Positions 5,683 through 12,366 of a DNA stretch of 13,681 nucleotides are shown here, one piece after another. The notes below the pieces were generated by a model that did no database searches, was not told where the DNA came from, and was given only the letters and a program-made list of their open reading frames with translations. Location of the stretch: NCBI GenBank assembly GCA_049515175.1, contig JBEKUI010000106.1, positions 1 to 13,681 of the forward strand. The letters are read 5' to 3'. Every line of letters starts with the position of its first letter. The first letter of the stretch is position 1. A program made the position numbers and the translations under genes. The DNA comes from JACQNR01 sp049515175 (GTDB lineage: Bacteria > Acidobacteriota > Terriglobia > UBA7540).

Positions 5683-6180
5683 TCACGGCAACGCGCCGCG
5701 CTCCAAGGCGCCGAGCTGCTCGTTGGCTTTCATCCCTTTGTAGATAAAAAAGAGTGCAAAGAGGTGAAAGCCGATCCCCAGGATGTCTTTGACCAGGACA
5801 AACAGCAGTCCATCCAGCGCGTAGAGGATCATGCCGACGAGGAACGCCCAGTTTTGGCGCTTCCGCGCCTGCAAGCCAAAGGGGACGAATATTCCCGCGG
5901 CGACAAGATCGACGACCAGCGGAACGCCCTTTCCCATGTTGGCTTGTTGCGCGATAGCGTCCACCACTTGCGTGATGCCCAGACCGAGGACAAATCGCGT
6001 CCCCCCGCCGGCCAGTGCGATCACCGAGTTGACGAGCGAAAGGCCGGCAATCCAGAAGAACCAATTCGCTCCGACTTGAATCCGCTTGGCCGTCGCCAGC
6101 TTCTGCAGCTCGATCAACTGGCTGGGTGTGACGGTTACAGGAGGTCTCGCGGATAGAGGATTATCCGGGCTGCTTCCCAT
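5683..6180 (-). CDS. Small membrane protein of unknown function, about four transmembrane helices
   Basis: I do not recognise a family. The 165-residue protein starts with a soluble N-terminus (SPDNPLSARPPVTVTPSQ) and a short amphipathic stretch LIELQKLATAKRIQ. Hydrophobic segments follow: NWFFWIAGLSLVNSVIALAG, RFVLGLGITQVVDAIA, VPLVVDLVAAGIFVPFGL and a long final one from AFLVGMILYALDGLLF through LFALFFIYKG. The C-terminus is short and polar. The ATG at 6180 is chosen because GAGGTGG lies just upstream; the reading frame is open further up, but the extra 35 residues look non-coding and lack a ribosome-binding site. It lies 124 bases after the aldolase fusion and 88 before ruvC, so it need not belong to either group. 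Confidence 0.75.
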   Translation of the reverse strand: MGSSPDNPLSARPPVTVTPSQLIELQKLATAKRIQVGANWFFWIAGLSLVNSVIALAGGGTRFVLGLGITQVVDAIAQQANMGKGVPLVVDLVAAGIFVPFGLQARKRQNWAFLVGMILYALDGLLFVLVKDILGIGFHLFALFFIYKGMKANEQLGALERGALP

Positions 6181-6304
6181 AGGCCACCTCACGACAGCAG
6201 ATCCGCACGCTAATGAATGAGTGAGCTCAAAACATCCGGGGGCACAAACGGGCCGGAGTATACCTTTCCCGAGTTCAGATTTCAACCAGCTCGAATTCGA
6301 CGGA

Positions 6305-8413
6305 TTAGCGCGGCGTGGCGTCGGGCAGGCCGCCGTCCACGGGGATGGTCGCCCCAGTGGTCGGCGTCTGGCGGGTGGCGAAGAAGAGGACGGCCTTGGC
6401 GACGTGCCCGGCGGTTACGGTGGCCTTGAGAAGGTTCCGCTGGCGGTAGTATTCCTCCAGACCCTTCTCATCGAGGCCGCGGGCGCGCATGCGGTCGGGG
6501 CCGACCTCCGCCCACAATCCGGACTTGCGACCGCCGTGAGAGAAGATGGCGTCGGGCGCCACCATGTTCACGCGTACGTCGAACTCCGCCAGTTCCAGGC
6601 TGGCGATGCGCGCCAGTTGATGCGCGCCAGCCTTGGTGGCGCTGTAAGCGCCGAACTTGGGGCCAGGTGAGAAGACGTTTTTCGTGGAAACCAGAACGAT
6701 GTCGCCGCCCGTCCCCTGTAGGCGGAAATGCCGCGCCGCTTCGCTCAAGACGGTCAGCGTGCCTTCCAGGTTCACGCGCTCGAGTTTTTGGAAGGCTTCA
6801 AGCTTCATCTCCGCGAGGGAAGAGACCATGGCGATGCCGGCGTTGACGATGACCAGATCCACGCCGCCCCAGGCGCGGATCGCGGCATCAAACGCGGAGG
6901 CGACGGAGGCGGGGCTGGTAACGTCCATGGGTGCTGCGACGACCTGGGCGGGATATCGGGCCTCCAGGTCCGTTGCCAGGCTTTCCAGCGCCGCGCCGGG
7001 GAGGTCCGTCAACGCCGCATGGCAGCCGTTGGCGAGAAGCTCTTCGGCGATCGCCGAGCCGATGGCGCCCGCCGCGCCGGTGATGATCGCAACCTGCCGG
7101 GCGAGCGGCAGCTCTGCGGCCGGACCCAGCTTGGCGTGCTGGAAGGGCTGATATTCCATTTTGAAAAGCTCGTCCTCCGGCAGCCCCTCGTAGCTTCCCA
7201 TCGCGGCCACGCTCGCTTTCACGGCCAGCGTGTGGGCGGTGATATCCCGCGCGATCCGTGCGGCCCTGGCGTCCTTGCCCGCACAGAGTGCGCCCAGGCC
7301 GGGCAGGAGCACCACGCGGGGCAGGGAATCGAGGCGGTGGAGACCTTCGGGAATCTGCGCCGAGTACCTCTCAACGTAAGCGCGATAGCGCGCGGAGTAG
7401 TCCTGCACCGCTTTCGAGAGGTGCTCGCGCAGCCGAGCCGGGTCGTCGTAGGCGGGCGAATCGACCCACAGCGGGAACGCCTTGGTCCGAATCAAGTGAT
7501 CGGAAGTGAGTGGCGGAGTCAGCGCCAGCTCGCGCCCCCGGTCAGAATCGACGAAGTCGAGTGCCTGACGCGTGATGAGAGATTGCAGGATGACGCGGCG
7601 CAAGGGGCGGTCAGGGTCGTCGGATTTCTCGGCAAGCAGCCCGCGAAGAACCGGCGCGACCTTGGCGGCGCACTCTTGGGCGGCTTCGAGGGGCGTGCTG
7701 CTCGTGACGCTCAGCAGTTTCGTGGCGCGCCGCGCAATGAAGGCTTCCGCGAGGCTTACGAGCTCGATCATCGCTTGGTAAGATTCGTGCGCCGTGGCGC
7801 CCCAGGTCGTGATGCCGTGCTTCAGCCAGACCATGCCGCGCGCCCGCGGATGCGCCTCAAATGCCGCCGCTACCGCCTTGGCGAGTTTGAATCCCGGGCA
7901 GTAGTAGGGCAGGACATTTACCGAATCGCCCAGCGCTTCGCGGACCAGCGCTTCGCCGTCCGGCTGATTGGTGAGCGTCAGGATCGCGTCGGCGTGAGTG
8001 TGGTCGATGTAACGCTGCGGCAGAAACGCGTGAACGAGGGTTTCCACCGAGGGTAGCGGGGCGTCCGCCGCGAGAAGGTGGGTTCGAAATTCCCCTATCA
8101 TCGCGTCGTCGGTGAGGGAGGCGAGGGTACGCAGCTTGCGCAGGTACTCTAGGTCGAGCTCGGGAAATCCCGCCGGCTCGATCGCCGCCATATTGTGGCC
8201 GGAAGCCTTGACGTAAATCGCCGGGATTTTCTCCCCCAGCAGGTTGGTGTGCGCGCCCTTGACGGAGGTGTTGCCGCCGCCATGCAGGACCAGAGCTTCC
8301 TCGGCGCCCAGCAGGCGGCTCGCGTAGGCTCGCAGCGCCAAGTCTTCGCCCCATTGCGCGGCATACCTGCCGATGAATTGAGACGCTTCCCCGTCTTTCC
8401 AGCGATTTTCCAT
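6305..8413 (-). CDS. Bifunctional class II aldolase / short-chain dehydrogenase
   Basis: A 702-residue fusion. The N-terminal half (about 30-300) is a class II (zinc) aldolase of the adducin/RhaD/FucA type: HGGGNTSVK (44-52), GHNMAAIEP phosphate-binding region, SVETLVHAF with a catalytic Glu (E124), and zinc ligands H138 and H140 in DHTHADA with H199 in LKHGITTWG. The C-terminal part (about 437-702) is an NAD(P)-dependent short-chain dehydrogenase: TGAAGAIGSA Rossmann motif, NAGIA, the active-site segment VSTKNVFSPGPKFGAYSATKAG with the YxxxK pair, and C-terminal TGATIPVDGG. Family members are usually annotated as rhamnulose-1-phosphate aldolase/dehydrogenase; the real substrate is unproven. 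It would cleave a ketose phosphate and act on the aldehyde or an alcohol. It follows the LsrE-like epimerase after 53 bases and probably shares its pathway. Confidence 0.9.
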   Translation of the reverse strand: MENRWKDGEASQFIGRYAAQWGEDLALRAYASRLLGAEEALVLHGGGNTSVKGAHTNLLGEKIPAIYVKASGHNMAAIEPAGFPELDLEYLRKLRTLASLTDDAMIGEFRTHLLAADAPLPSVETLVHAFLPQRYIDHTHADAILTLTNQPDGEALVREALGDSVNVLPYYCPGFKLAKAVAAAFEAHPRARGMVWLKHGITTWGATAHESYQAMIELVSLAEAFIARRATKLLSVTSSTPLEAAQECAAKVAPVLRGLLAEKSDDPDRPLRRVILQSLITRQALDFVDSDRGRELALTPPLTSDHLIRTKAFPLWVDSPAYDDPARLREHLSKAVQDYSARYRAYVERYSAQIPEGLHRLDSLPRVVLLPGLGALCAGKDARAARIARDITAHTLAVKASVAAMGSYEGLPEDELFKMEYQPFQHAKLGPAAELPLARQVAIITGAAGAIGSAIAEELLANGCHAALTDLPGAALESLATDLEARYPAQVVAAPMDVTSPASVASAFDAAIRAWGGVDLVIVNAGIAMVSSLAEMKLEAFQKLERVNLEGTLTVLSEAARHFRLQGTGGDIVLVSTKNVFSPGPKFGAYSATKAGAHQLARIASLELAEFDVRVNMVAPDAIFSHGGRKSGLWAEVGPDRMRARGLDEKGLEEYYRQRNLLKATVTAGHVAKAVLFFATRQTPTTGATIPVDGGLPDATPR

Positions 8414-8466
8414 ATTGTTTATAAGCCGAAATTAATTCTCTGACTTCAGAAATCCGAATCCAGACT

Positions 8467-9180
8467 TCAAGATTTGATCGCTTCCAGCATGAACCGGGCG
8501 TTTTCCTCCGGGCTCTTGCGGTCAAAGACGGCGCTGCCGGTCACAATCAAGTCGACGCCGGTGCGAGCCACCTCGGCGATATTGGCTTTGGTGATTCCAC
8601 CGTCAACGCCGAGCAGAATCTCCCTTCCCGAGTCCGCGATCATCTGCTTCGTCCGGGCGATCCGCTTGAAAGTTGCGGGAATGAACTTCTGCCCGCCCCA
8701 GCCCGGATTCACAGCGAGCAGCAGAATGAACTCGAGTTCGTCCAGCAGCGGCTCCAGAACTTCCAGCGGAGTTCCGGGATTCAGCGCCGCGCCGCGCACG
8801 ATGCCCCGCGCGGGATCGTTGGCGTTCGTCAGACTCCGCATCTGCTGAAGGGCGCGATGCGGATGCGAGCACGCTTCCGGGTGAATGGTGATGATGTCGG
8901 CGCCCGCCGCGACGTATTCCGCCAGCTTCTCCAGCGGCTCGTCGATCATCAGGTGCGCGTCTTTGAGGAGCGGCGTCTTGAGCGCCTTGATGAACGGCGG
9001 CCCGACGGTCATCATGGGACAGAAACAGCCGTCCATCACGTCGATGTGGACGAGCTTGACGCCCGTGCGTTCGAGTAGCCTAAGTTCCGACCCCAGCGCG
9101 AGCAGATTCGCAGTGAGCATGCCGACGCTGAGGTTCGGTGCGCCATCGCGAAGTATTTGGAATGCGGTTTGACCGGACAT
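8467..9180 (-). CDS. Ribulose-phosphate 3-epimerase family protein, LsrE-like
   Basis: A TIM-barrel ketose-phosphate 3-epimerase homologue of 237 residues. The four residues of the RPE active site are kept: H45 and D47 in VHIDVMDG, H76 in KDAHLMI, and D193 in LGVDGGI. NPGWGGQKF is the classic phosphate-loop region. The N-terminus is unlike true Rpe: instead of PSILSADF it has LSVGMLTANLLAL, followed by CFCPMMTVGP and, later, RGAALNPGTPLEVLEPLLDELEFILLLAV. These resemble what I recall of Salmonella LsrE (LSVGILAGQWIAL, QFCPQFTVGP). The ATG at 9180 has only a weak, distant GAGGA upstream. It lies downstream of the lsrF homologue, as in the Salmonella lsr operon. A role as ordinary pentose-pathway Rpe remains possible. 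Confidence 0.85.
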   Translation of the reverse strand: MSGQTAFQILRDGAPNLSVGMLTANLLALGSELRLLERTGVKLVHIDVMDGCFCPMMTVGPPFIKALKTPLLKDAHLMIDEPLEKLAEYVAAGADIITIHPEACSHPHRALQQMRSLTNANDPARGIVRGAALNPGTPLEVLEPLLDELEFILLLAVNPGWGGQKFIPATFKRIARTKQMIADSGREILLGVDGGITKANIAEVARTGVDLIVTGSAVFDRKSPEENARFMLEAIKS

Positions 9181-9228
9181 CGTGATGATGGGTCCTCACC
9201 CCTCCGACCGCTGTGGGCGAGCGAATAT

Positions 9229-9247
9229 CCTCTCCCCGAGGGAGAGG
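9229..9247. repeat. Perfect GC-rich hairpin between lsrF and the epimerase gene
   Basis: CCTCTCCC-CGA-GGGAGAGG, an eight-pair stem with a three-base loop. No U-tract follows on either strand, so it is not a classical terminator. The sequence is of a kind commonly dispersed in GC-rich bacterial genomes. Confidence 0.5.
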
Positions 9248-9286
9248 GCAGGGGCGCACAGCAATTGAGCGGCACTCAAAGGGAGC

Positions 9287-9304
9287 GCCGGGTTTCAGAC
9301 CGGC
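9287..9304. repeat. Short inverted repeat in the same gap
   Basis: GCCGG (9287-9291) and CCGGC (9300-9304) flank an eight-base loop GTTTCAGA. It sits about 40 bases from the preceding hairpin in the 155-base gap after lsrF and may be part of one composite intergenic element. Confidence 0.35.
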
Positions 9305-9335
9305 AGCCTGCCCCCGGCAAGTCAGAATGCCACGG

Positions 9336-10241
9336 CTACCGCCCCACGGGCGCTTCGACTTTCATTTCGTTCTTCAGCGTCTGGTAGAGATCGAAGGCGT
9401 GCTCGGGCCTCATGCCTTCATGCACGACTTTGCCCACCGCCTGAATCATCGCCACCGGCGCGTCGGACTGGAAAATGTTGCGGCCCATATCGACGCCCGA
9501 GGCGCCCTCTTGGACGGCGCTCGCCGCCATCTTGAGCGCGTCGAGTTCGGGGAGCTTCTTTCCGCCCGCCATCACCAGGGGCACCGGACAGGAGGCCGTC
9601 ACCGTCCCGAAGCCTTCCGGGCAATAGTAGGTCTTGACGAAATGCGCGCCCAGTTCGGCGCAAATGCGCACCGCGAGTCGCAAATACTTCGCGTCGCGCG
9701 TCATGCTTTTGCCCACCGCCGTCACGCCCAGCACTGCCACGCCGTAGCGATTGCCCATGTCCACCAGGCGCGTCAGATTGTGAATCGATTGCGTCTCAAA
9801 CTCGCCGCCGACAAAAACCTGCACGGCGACAGCACAGGCGTTGAGCCGCACGGCGTCTTCCATGTCCATGGCGATCTGTTCGTTAGAGAGCTCCTTCAGG
9901 ATGCTCGGGCCGCCGCTGGCGCGCAGGACGACGGCATTGCGCGAGGCGGAGGGAATCGAGGAGCGCAGAATGCCGCGCGTCAGCATCAGCGCGTCAGCGT
10001 AAGGCACGAGCGGGACGATGCTCACGTCCACACGCTCCAGCCCCGTCGTCGGCCCCTGGAAATATCCGTGGTCGATCGCCAACATGACGGTCTTGCCGGA
10101 ACGCGGGTTGAAAATCCGCGAGAGGCGGTTCTGAATTCCCCAGTCCAAGGCTCCGGAACCCTTCAGGAAAAAGGCTTGGTTCTTTGCGGGAATATCAAGA
10201 TAGAATTCTTTTTGTTCCGTGTTGCTATCAGCTTCAGGCAT
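9336..10241 (-). CDS. lsrF: LsrF-type 3-hydroxy-5-phosphonooxypentane-2,4-dione thiolase (DhnA-class aldolase)
   Basis: In enteric bacteria LsrF ends AI-2 breakdown: it moves the acetyl group of phospho-HPD to CoA, giving dihydroxyacetone phosphate and acetyl-CoA. The 301-residue protein is strikingly similar to what I recall of E. coli LsrF: SGALDWGIQNRLSRIFNP, KTVMLAIDHGYFQGPTTGLE, ILRSSIPSA, DAVRLNACAVAVQV, VPLVMAGGKKLPE and ASGVDMGRNIFQSDAPVAM. The catalytic Schiff-base Lys is K203 in VKTYYCPEGF, the same number as in E. coli. The ATG at 10241 is chosen because a longer frame from 10367 would overlap the toxin gene and adds unrelated residues; GGGAG lies 11 bases upstream. An LsrE-like epimerase follows, but no lsrK, lsrR, lsrG or transporter is in the window, so an AI-2 role is not shown. 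Confidence 0.9.
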   Translation of the reverse strand: MPEADSNTEQKEFYLDIPAKNQAFFLKGSGALDWGIQNRLSRIFNPRSGKTVMLAIDHGYFQGPTTGLERVDVSIVPLVPYADALMLTRGILRSSIPSASRNAVVLRASGGPSILKELSNEQIAMDMEDAVRLNACAVAVQVFVGGEFETQSIHNLTRLVDMGNRYGVAVLGVTAVGKSMTRDAKYLRLAVRICAELGAHFVKTYYCPEGFGTVTASCPVPLVMAGGKKLPELDALKMAASAVQEGASGVDMGRNIFQSDAPVAMIQAVGKVVHEGMRPEHAFDLYQTLKNEMKVEAPVGR

Positions 10242-10275
10242 GGCTTGTTTTTCTCCCTCGTTTTCAAAGACAAAC

Positions 10276-10665
10276 TCACCAGCTTTCAAGCTGGAGTCCG
10301 TCAATTTCCTTGAAGTGCAGGTCTCGTGACGCGAGAAACAGCGCGTGCTGGCGGGCGATAGCGGCAACCCATATGTCGTTTTCCGGCAAAGGGCGACCTC
10401 GCGCGCGAAGAGAGTTCTTGATCAGACCATATTGTTTTGCTACGTCAATGTCACAGGGTAGCACCGGAACGGTTGCCGCAAGCTCGTCGATTCGGCTCAG
10501 GTTCGCTTGGACTTTCGCCGATCTTTGTGCCCCGTAATAAAGCTCGCCCAACACAATGCTGGGAAGAAAAACTTCTTCCGCCTGCCGTACTCGTTCTCGG
10601 ACCGAAGAATCCTCGGCAAACAAGGCGATGACGATATTCGTGTCGAGAAGGATTCTACCAGCCAT
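10276..10665 (-). CDS. VapC-type PIN-domain ribonuclease toxin
   Basis: A 129-residue PIN domain, the usual length for VapC toxins, which cut tRNA or rRNA when their antitoxin is lost. The acidic metal-binding set is complete: D8 in LLDTNIVI, E41 in LGELYYGA, D97 in ENDIWVAAIA and D115 in SRDLHF. The ATG at 10665 overlaps the end of the antitoxin gene by 11 bases, the typical coupled arrangement; a TTG at 10674 is a weaker choice. The RNA target cannot be inferred. It ends 34 bases before lsrF and, with its antitoxin, looks like a small accessory insertion between glutamate dehydrogenase and lsrF. Confidence 0.92.
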   Translation of the reverse strand: MAGRILLDTNIVIALFAEDSSVRERVRQAEEVFLPSIVLGELYYGAQRSAKVQANLSRIDELAATVPVLPCDIDVAKQYGLIKNSLRARGRPLPENDIWVAAIARQHALFLASRDLHFKEIDGLQLESW

Positions 10666-10885
10666 CGACGTCAACCTTTTCGCAACCTTCCTGGATCGCC
10701 TCGTCCATTTGCTTGAGGTCTAACGCCTCAATGCTGCCTGCCAATCGCAACAGTGCGTTCGTTGCAAAGCCGGGCGATTGACGCGCCGTCAGCGTCCGCG
10801 CGTACTCTGCCACCCGGCGCTGCGCCTCCTCCGGCAAGTTGTCAAGCGCGACCAGCAATTCCTCCCGAATGTGGGGGTCAATCAT
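10655..10885 (-). CDS. Antitoxin partner of the PIN-domain toxin
   Basis: A 76-residue acidic protein that overlaps the toxin gene start, so it is called antitoxin by position. It has an N-terminal helical part (REELLVALDNLPEEAQRRVAEYARTLTA), a middle segment NALLRLAGSIEALDLKQMDEAI and a conserved-looking end EGCEKVDVDGW. I recall similar small proteins before PIN genes in other bacteria, with LPxExQxKVxxFAxxL and a terminal E.VDxxxW, but there is no clear AbrB, ribbon-helix-helix or Phd DNA-binding motif. The ATG at 10885 has AGGAGA about seven bases upstream. The pair probably controls its own promoter, which would lie in the 45 bases after glutamate dehydrogenase. Confidence 0.8.
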   Translation of the reverse strand: MIDPHIREELLVALDNLPEEAQRRVAEYARTLTARQSPGFATNALLRLAGSIEALDLKQMDEAIQEGCEKVDVDGW

Positions 10886-10930
10886 CGGAATTCTCCTTTC
10901 AGAGCGCTCATGAGCCGTCTCACGAGCGCC

Positions 10931-12196
10931 TCACGCATAAATCCCGCGCAGCCGCACCGTGGAGGCGACGCGGTCGATGGCCAGCATATAGGCGGCGATG
11001 CGGTTGTTGACGTTGTGCTTCTCGCCGTAGCGGACGACCTCGTTGAACGCCGCCACCATGATGTGCTTCAGCCGGTCGTTCACCATTCCTTCCGGCCAGA
11101 AGTAGCCCTGCCGGTCCTGCACCCACTCGAAGTAGGACACCGTCACGCCGCCGGCGTTGGCGAGGATATCCGGAATCACGAAAACGCCGCGCTCGAACAG
11201 GATATCATCGGCGGGCGCCGAGGTGGGGCTATTGGCGCCTTCGGTGAGGATGCGCGCCTTGATGCGGTGGGCGTTCTTGCTGGTAATGACGCTCTCGGTG
11301 GCGGCAGGCAGGAGCACCTCGCAGTCCTGTTCCAGCAGTTCCATGGTTTCGATGCTGACGCCGCCCGGGAAGCCCTTCACCGTTTTGTTCTGCGCGGAGT
11401 ATTCGGTGAGCGTGACAATATCCAACCCGTTGGGGTCGAAGACGCCGCCAAACATGTCTCCTACGCCGATGATTTTGTAACCCGCCTCGTACATCAGCCG
11501 CGCCGCCTGGCCACCCACGTTGCCGAAGCCCTGGATGATGACGCGCGTCTGCTGACGCTCGCGGCCGAAGCGTTTCAGGGCCTGGTCGGTGACGATCATG
11601 CAGCCGCGCCCGGTGGCTTCGCGGCGCCCGAGCGAGCCCCCCAGGTCGAGCGGTTTGCCGGTGACGACCGCCGTCGTCGTGTGGCGCACGTGCATGGAAT
11701 AGGTGTCCATGATCCACGCCATCGTCTGCTCGCTGGTGTTCATGTCCGGCGCGGGGACATCGCGTTCCGGGCCGATGTAATCGAGAATCTCCGCCGTGTA
11801 CCGCCGCGTGATCCGTTCCAGTTCCGCCGGCGAAAGCTTGGAGGGACTGCAAACGACGCCGCCCTTGGCGCCGCCGAAGGGAATGTTGACCACCGCGCAC
11901 TTCCAGGTCATTTCCGCCGCCAGCCCGCGAATCTCGTCGAGCGTCACGTTCGGCGCGTAGCGGATGCCGCCCTTGCAGGGACCGCGCGCGATGTTGTGTT
12001 GCACGCGATAGCCGTCGAAAACCTCCAGCTTGCCGTTGTCTAAGAGGACCGGGATATGCACCACGAGCTCCCGATTCGGCGTGCGAAGGTACTTCGTCAG
12101 CCCCGGATCGAGGTTCAGCTTCTGCGCCGCCACGTCGAAGCGGGCGGCCATCGATTCATAAACGCTATGTTCCTTGTCCAACTCTACCGTGCTCAT
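10931..12196 (-). CDS. gdhA: Glutamate dehydrogenase (Glu/Leu/Phe/Val dehydrogenase family)
   Basis: Interconverts glutamate and 2-oxoglutarate plus ammonia with NAD(P); a hexameric cytoplasmic enzyme. The 421-residue length fits the short hexameric class. The active-site lysines fall at K75 (GPCKGGIRY), K99 (WKCAVVNIPFGGAKGG) and K111, with the catalytic Asp D151 in PAPDMNT; their spacing equals that of the Clostridium symbiosum enzyme. The Rossmann motif is IQGFGNVGGQAA (about 241-252), followed by IGVGDMFGG, where the Asp is compatible with NAD use, though cofactor choice is uncertain. TEGANSPTSAPADDIL and DILANAGGVTVSYFEW are typical C-terminal signatures. The ATG at 12196 has GGGGGG four bases upstream. 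It is 170 bases from lpxC, with an extended -10 promoter candidate in the gap. Confidence 0.95.
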   Translation of the reverse strand: MSTVELDKEHSVYESMAARFDVAAQKLNLDPGLTKYLRTPNRELVVHIPVLLDNGKLEVFDGYRVQHNIARGPCKGGIRYAPNVTLDEIRGLAAEMTWKCAVVNIPFGGAKGGVVCSPSKLSPAELERITRRYTAEILDYIGPERDVPAPDMNTSEQTMAWIMDTYSMHVRHTTTAVVTGKPLDLGGSLGRREATGRGCMIVTDQALKRFGRERQQTRVIIQGFGNVGGQAARLMYEAGYKIIGVGDMFGGVFDPNGLDIVTLTEYSAQNKTVKGFPGGVSIETMELLEQDCEVLLPAATESVITSKNAHRIKARILTEGANSPTSAPADDILFERGVFVIPDILANAGGVTVSYFEWVQDRQGYFWPEGMVNDRLKHIMVAAFNEVVRYGEKHNVNNRIAAYMLAIDRVASTVRLRGIYA

Positions 12197-12311
12197 GCGC
12201 CCCCCGAAAGATTGCTTCGACCGCGGTGTTCTTTCCCCTGTCGCAGGCCAAGCCGATCATGCGCCCTGCGGCGCAAATAGCCGCGCCCACGCACCTTGAG
12301 CGCGACGCCAA

Positions 12312-12320
12312 AGTATAACA
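12312..12320 (-). promoter_or_regulatory. Possible extended -10 promoter of glutamate dehydrogenase
   Basis: TGTTATACT on the minus strand gives TGn plus TATACT, five of six bases of the -10 consensus. No good -35 hexamer lies at the right distance, as is common for extended -10 promoters. The resulting leader would be roughly 110 bases. Confidence 0.35.
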
Positions 12321-12366
12321 AATGAGCCGTGAAGGAGATAGCGGGGGAAGGTTGGATTGCGGCGGC

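Noticed and set aside
6728..8056. 442-residue open frame on the plus strand over the aldolase fusion
   Set aside because: Antisense shadow. The minus strand encodes an intact two-domain enzyme.
9336..10241. Evidence for AI-2 quorum-sensing uptake
   Set aside because: Only the LsrF and LsrE-like enzymes are present. No LsrABCD transporter, LsrK, LsrR or LsrG is in the window, so signalling cannot be claimed.
9213..10313. 366-residue open frame on the plus strand over lsrF
   Set aside because: Shadow of lsrF; it has no recognisable motifs and its composition is His/Arg-rich.
10242..10367. N-terminal extension of lsrF from an upstream start at 10367
   Set aside because: It would overlap the PIN toxin gene by more than 90 bases, and the extra 42 residues do not resemble LsrF, which aligns from about the ATG at 10241.
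10778..12043. 421-residue open frame on the plus strand
   Set aside because: It is antisense to glutamate dehydrogenase and rich in Arg, His, Val and Asp as expected for a shadow of a GC-rich gene. The opposite strand has all GDH motifs.
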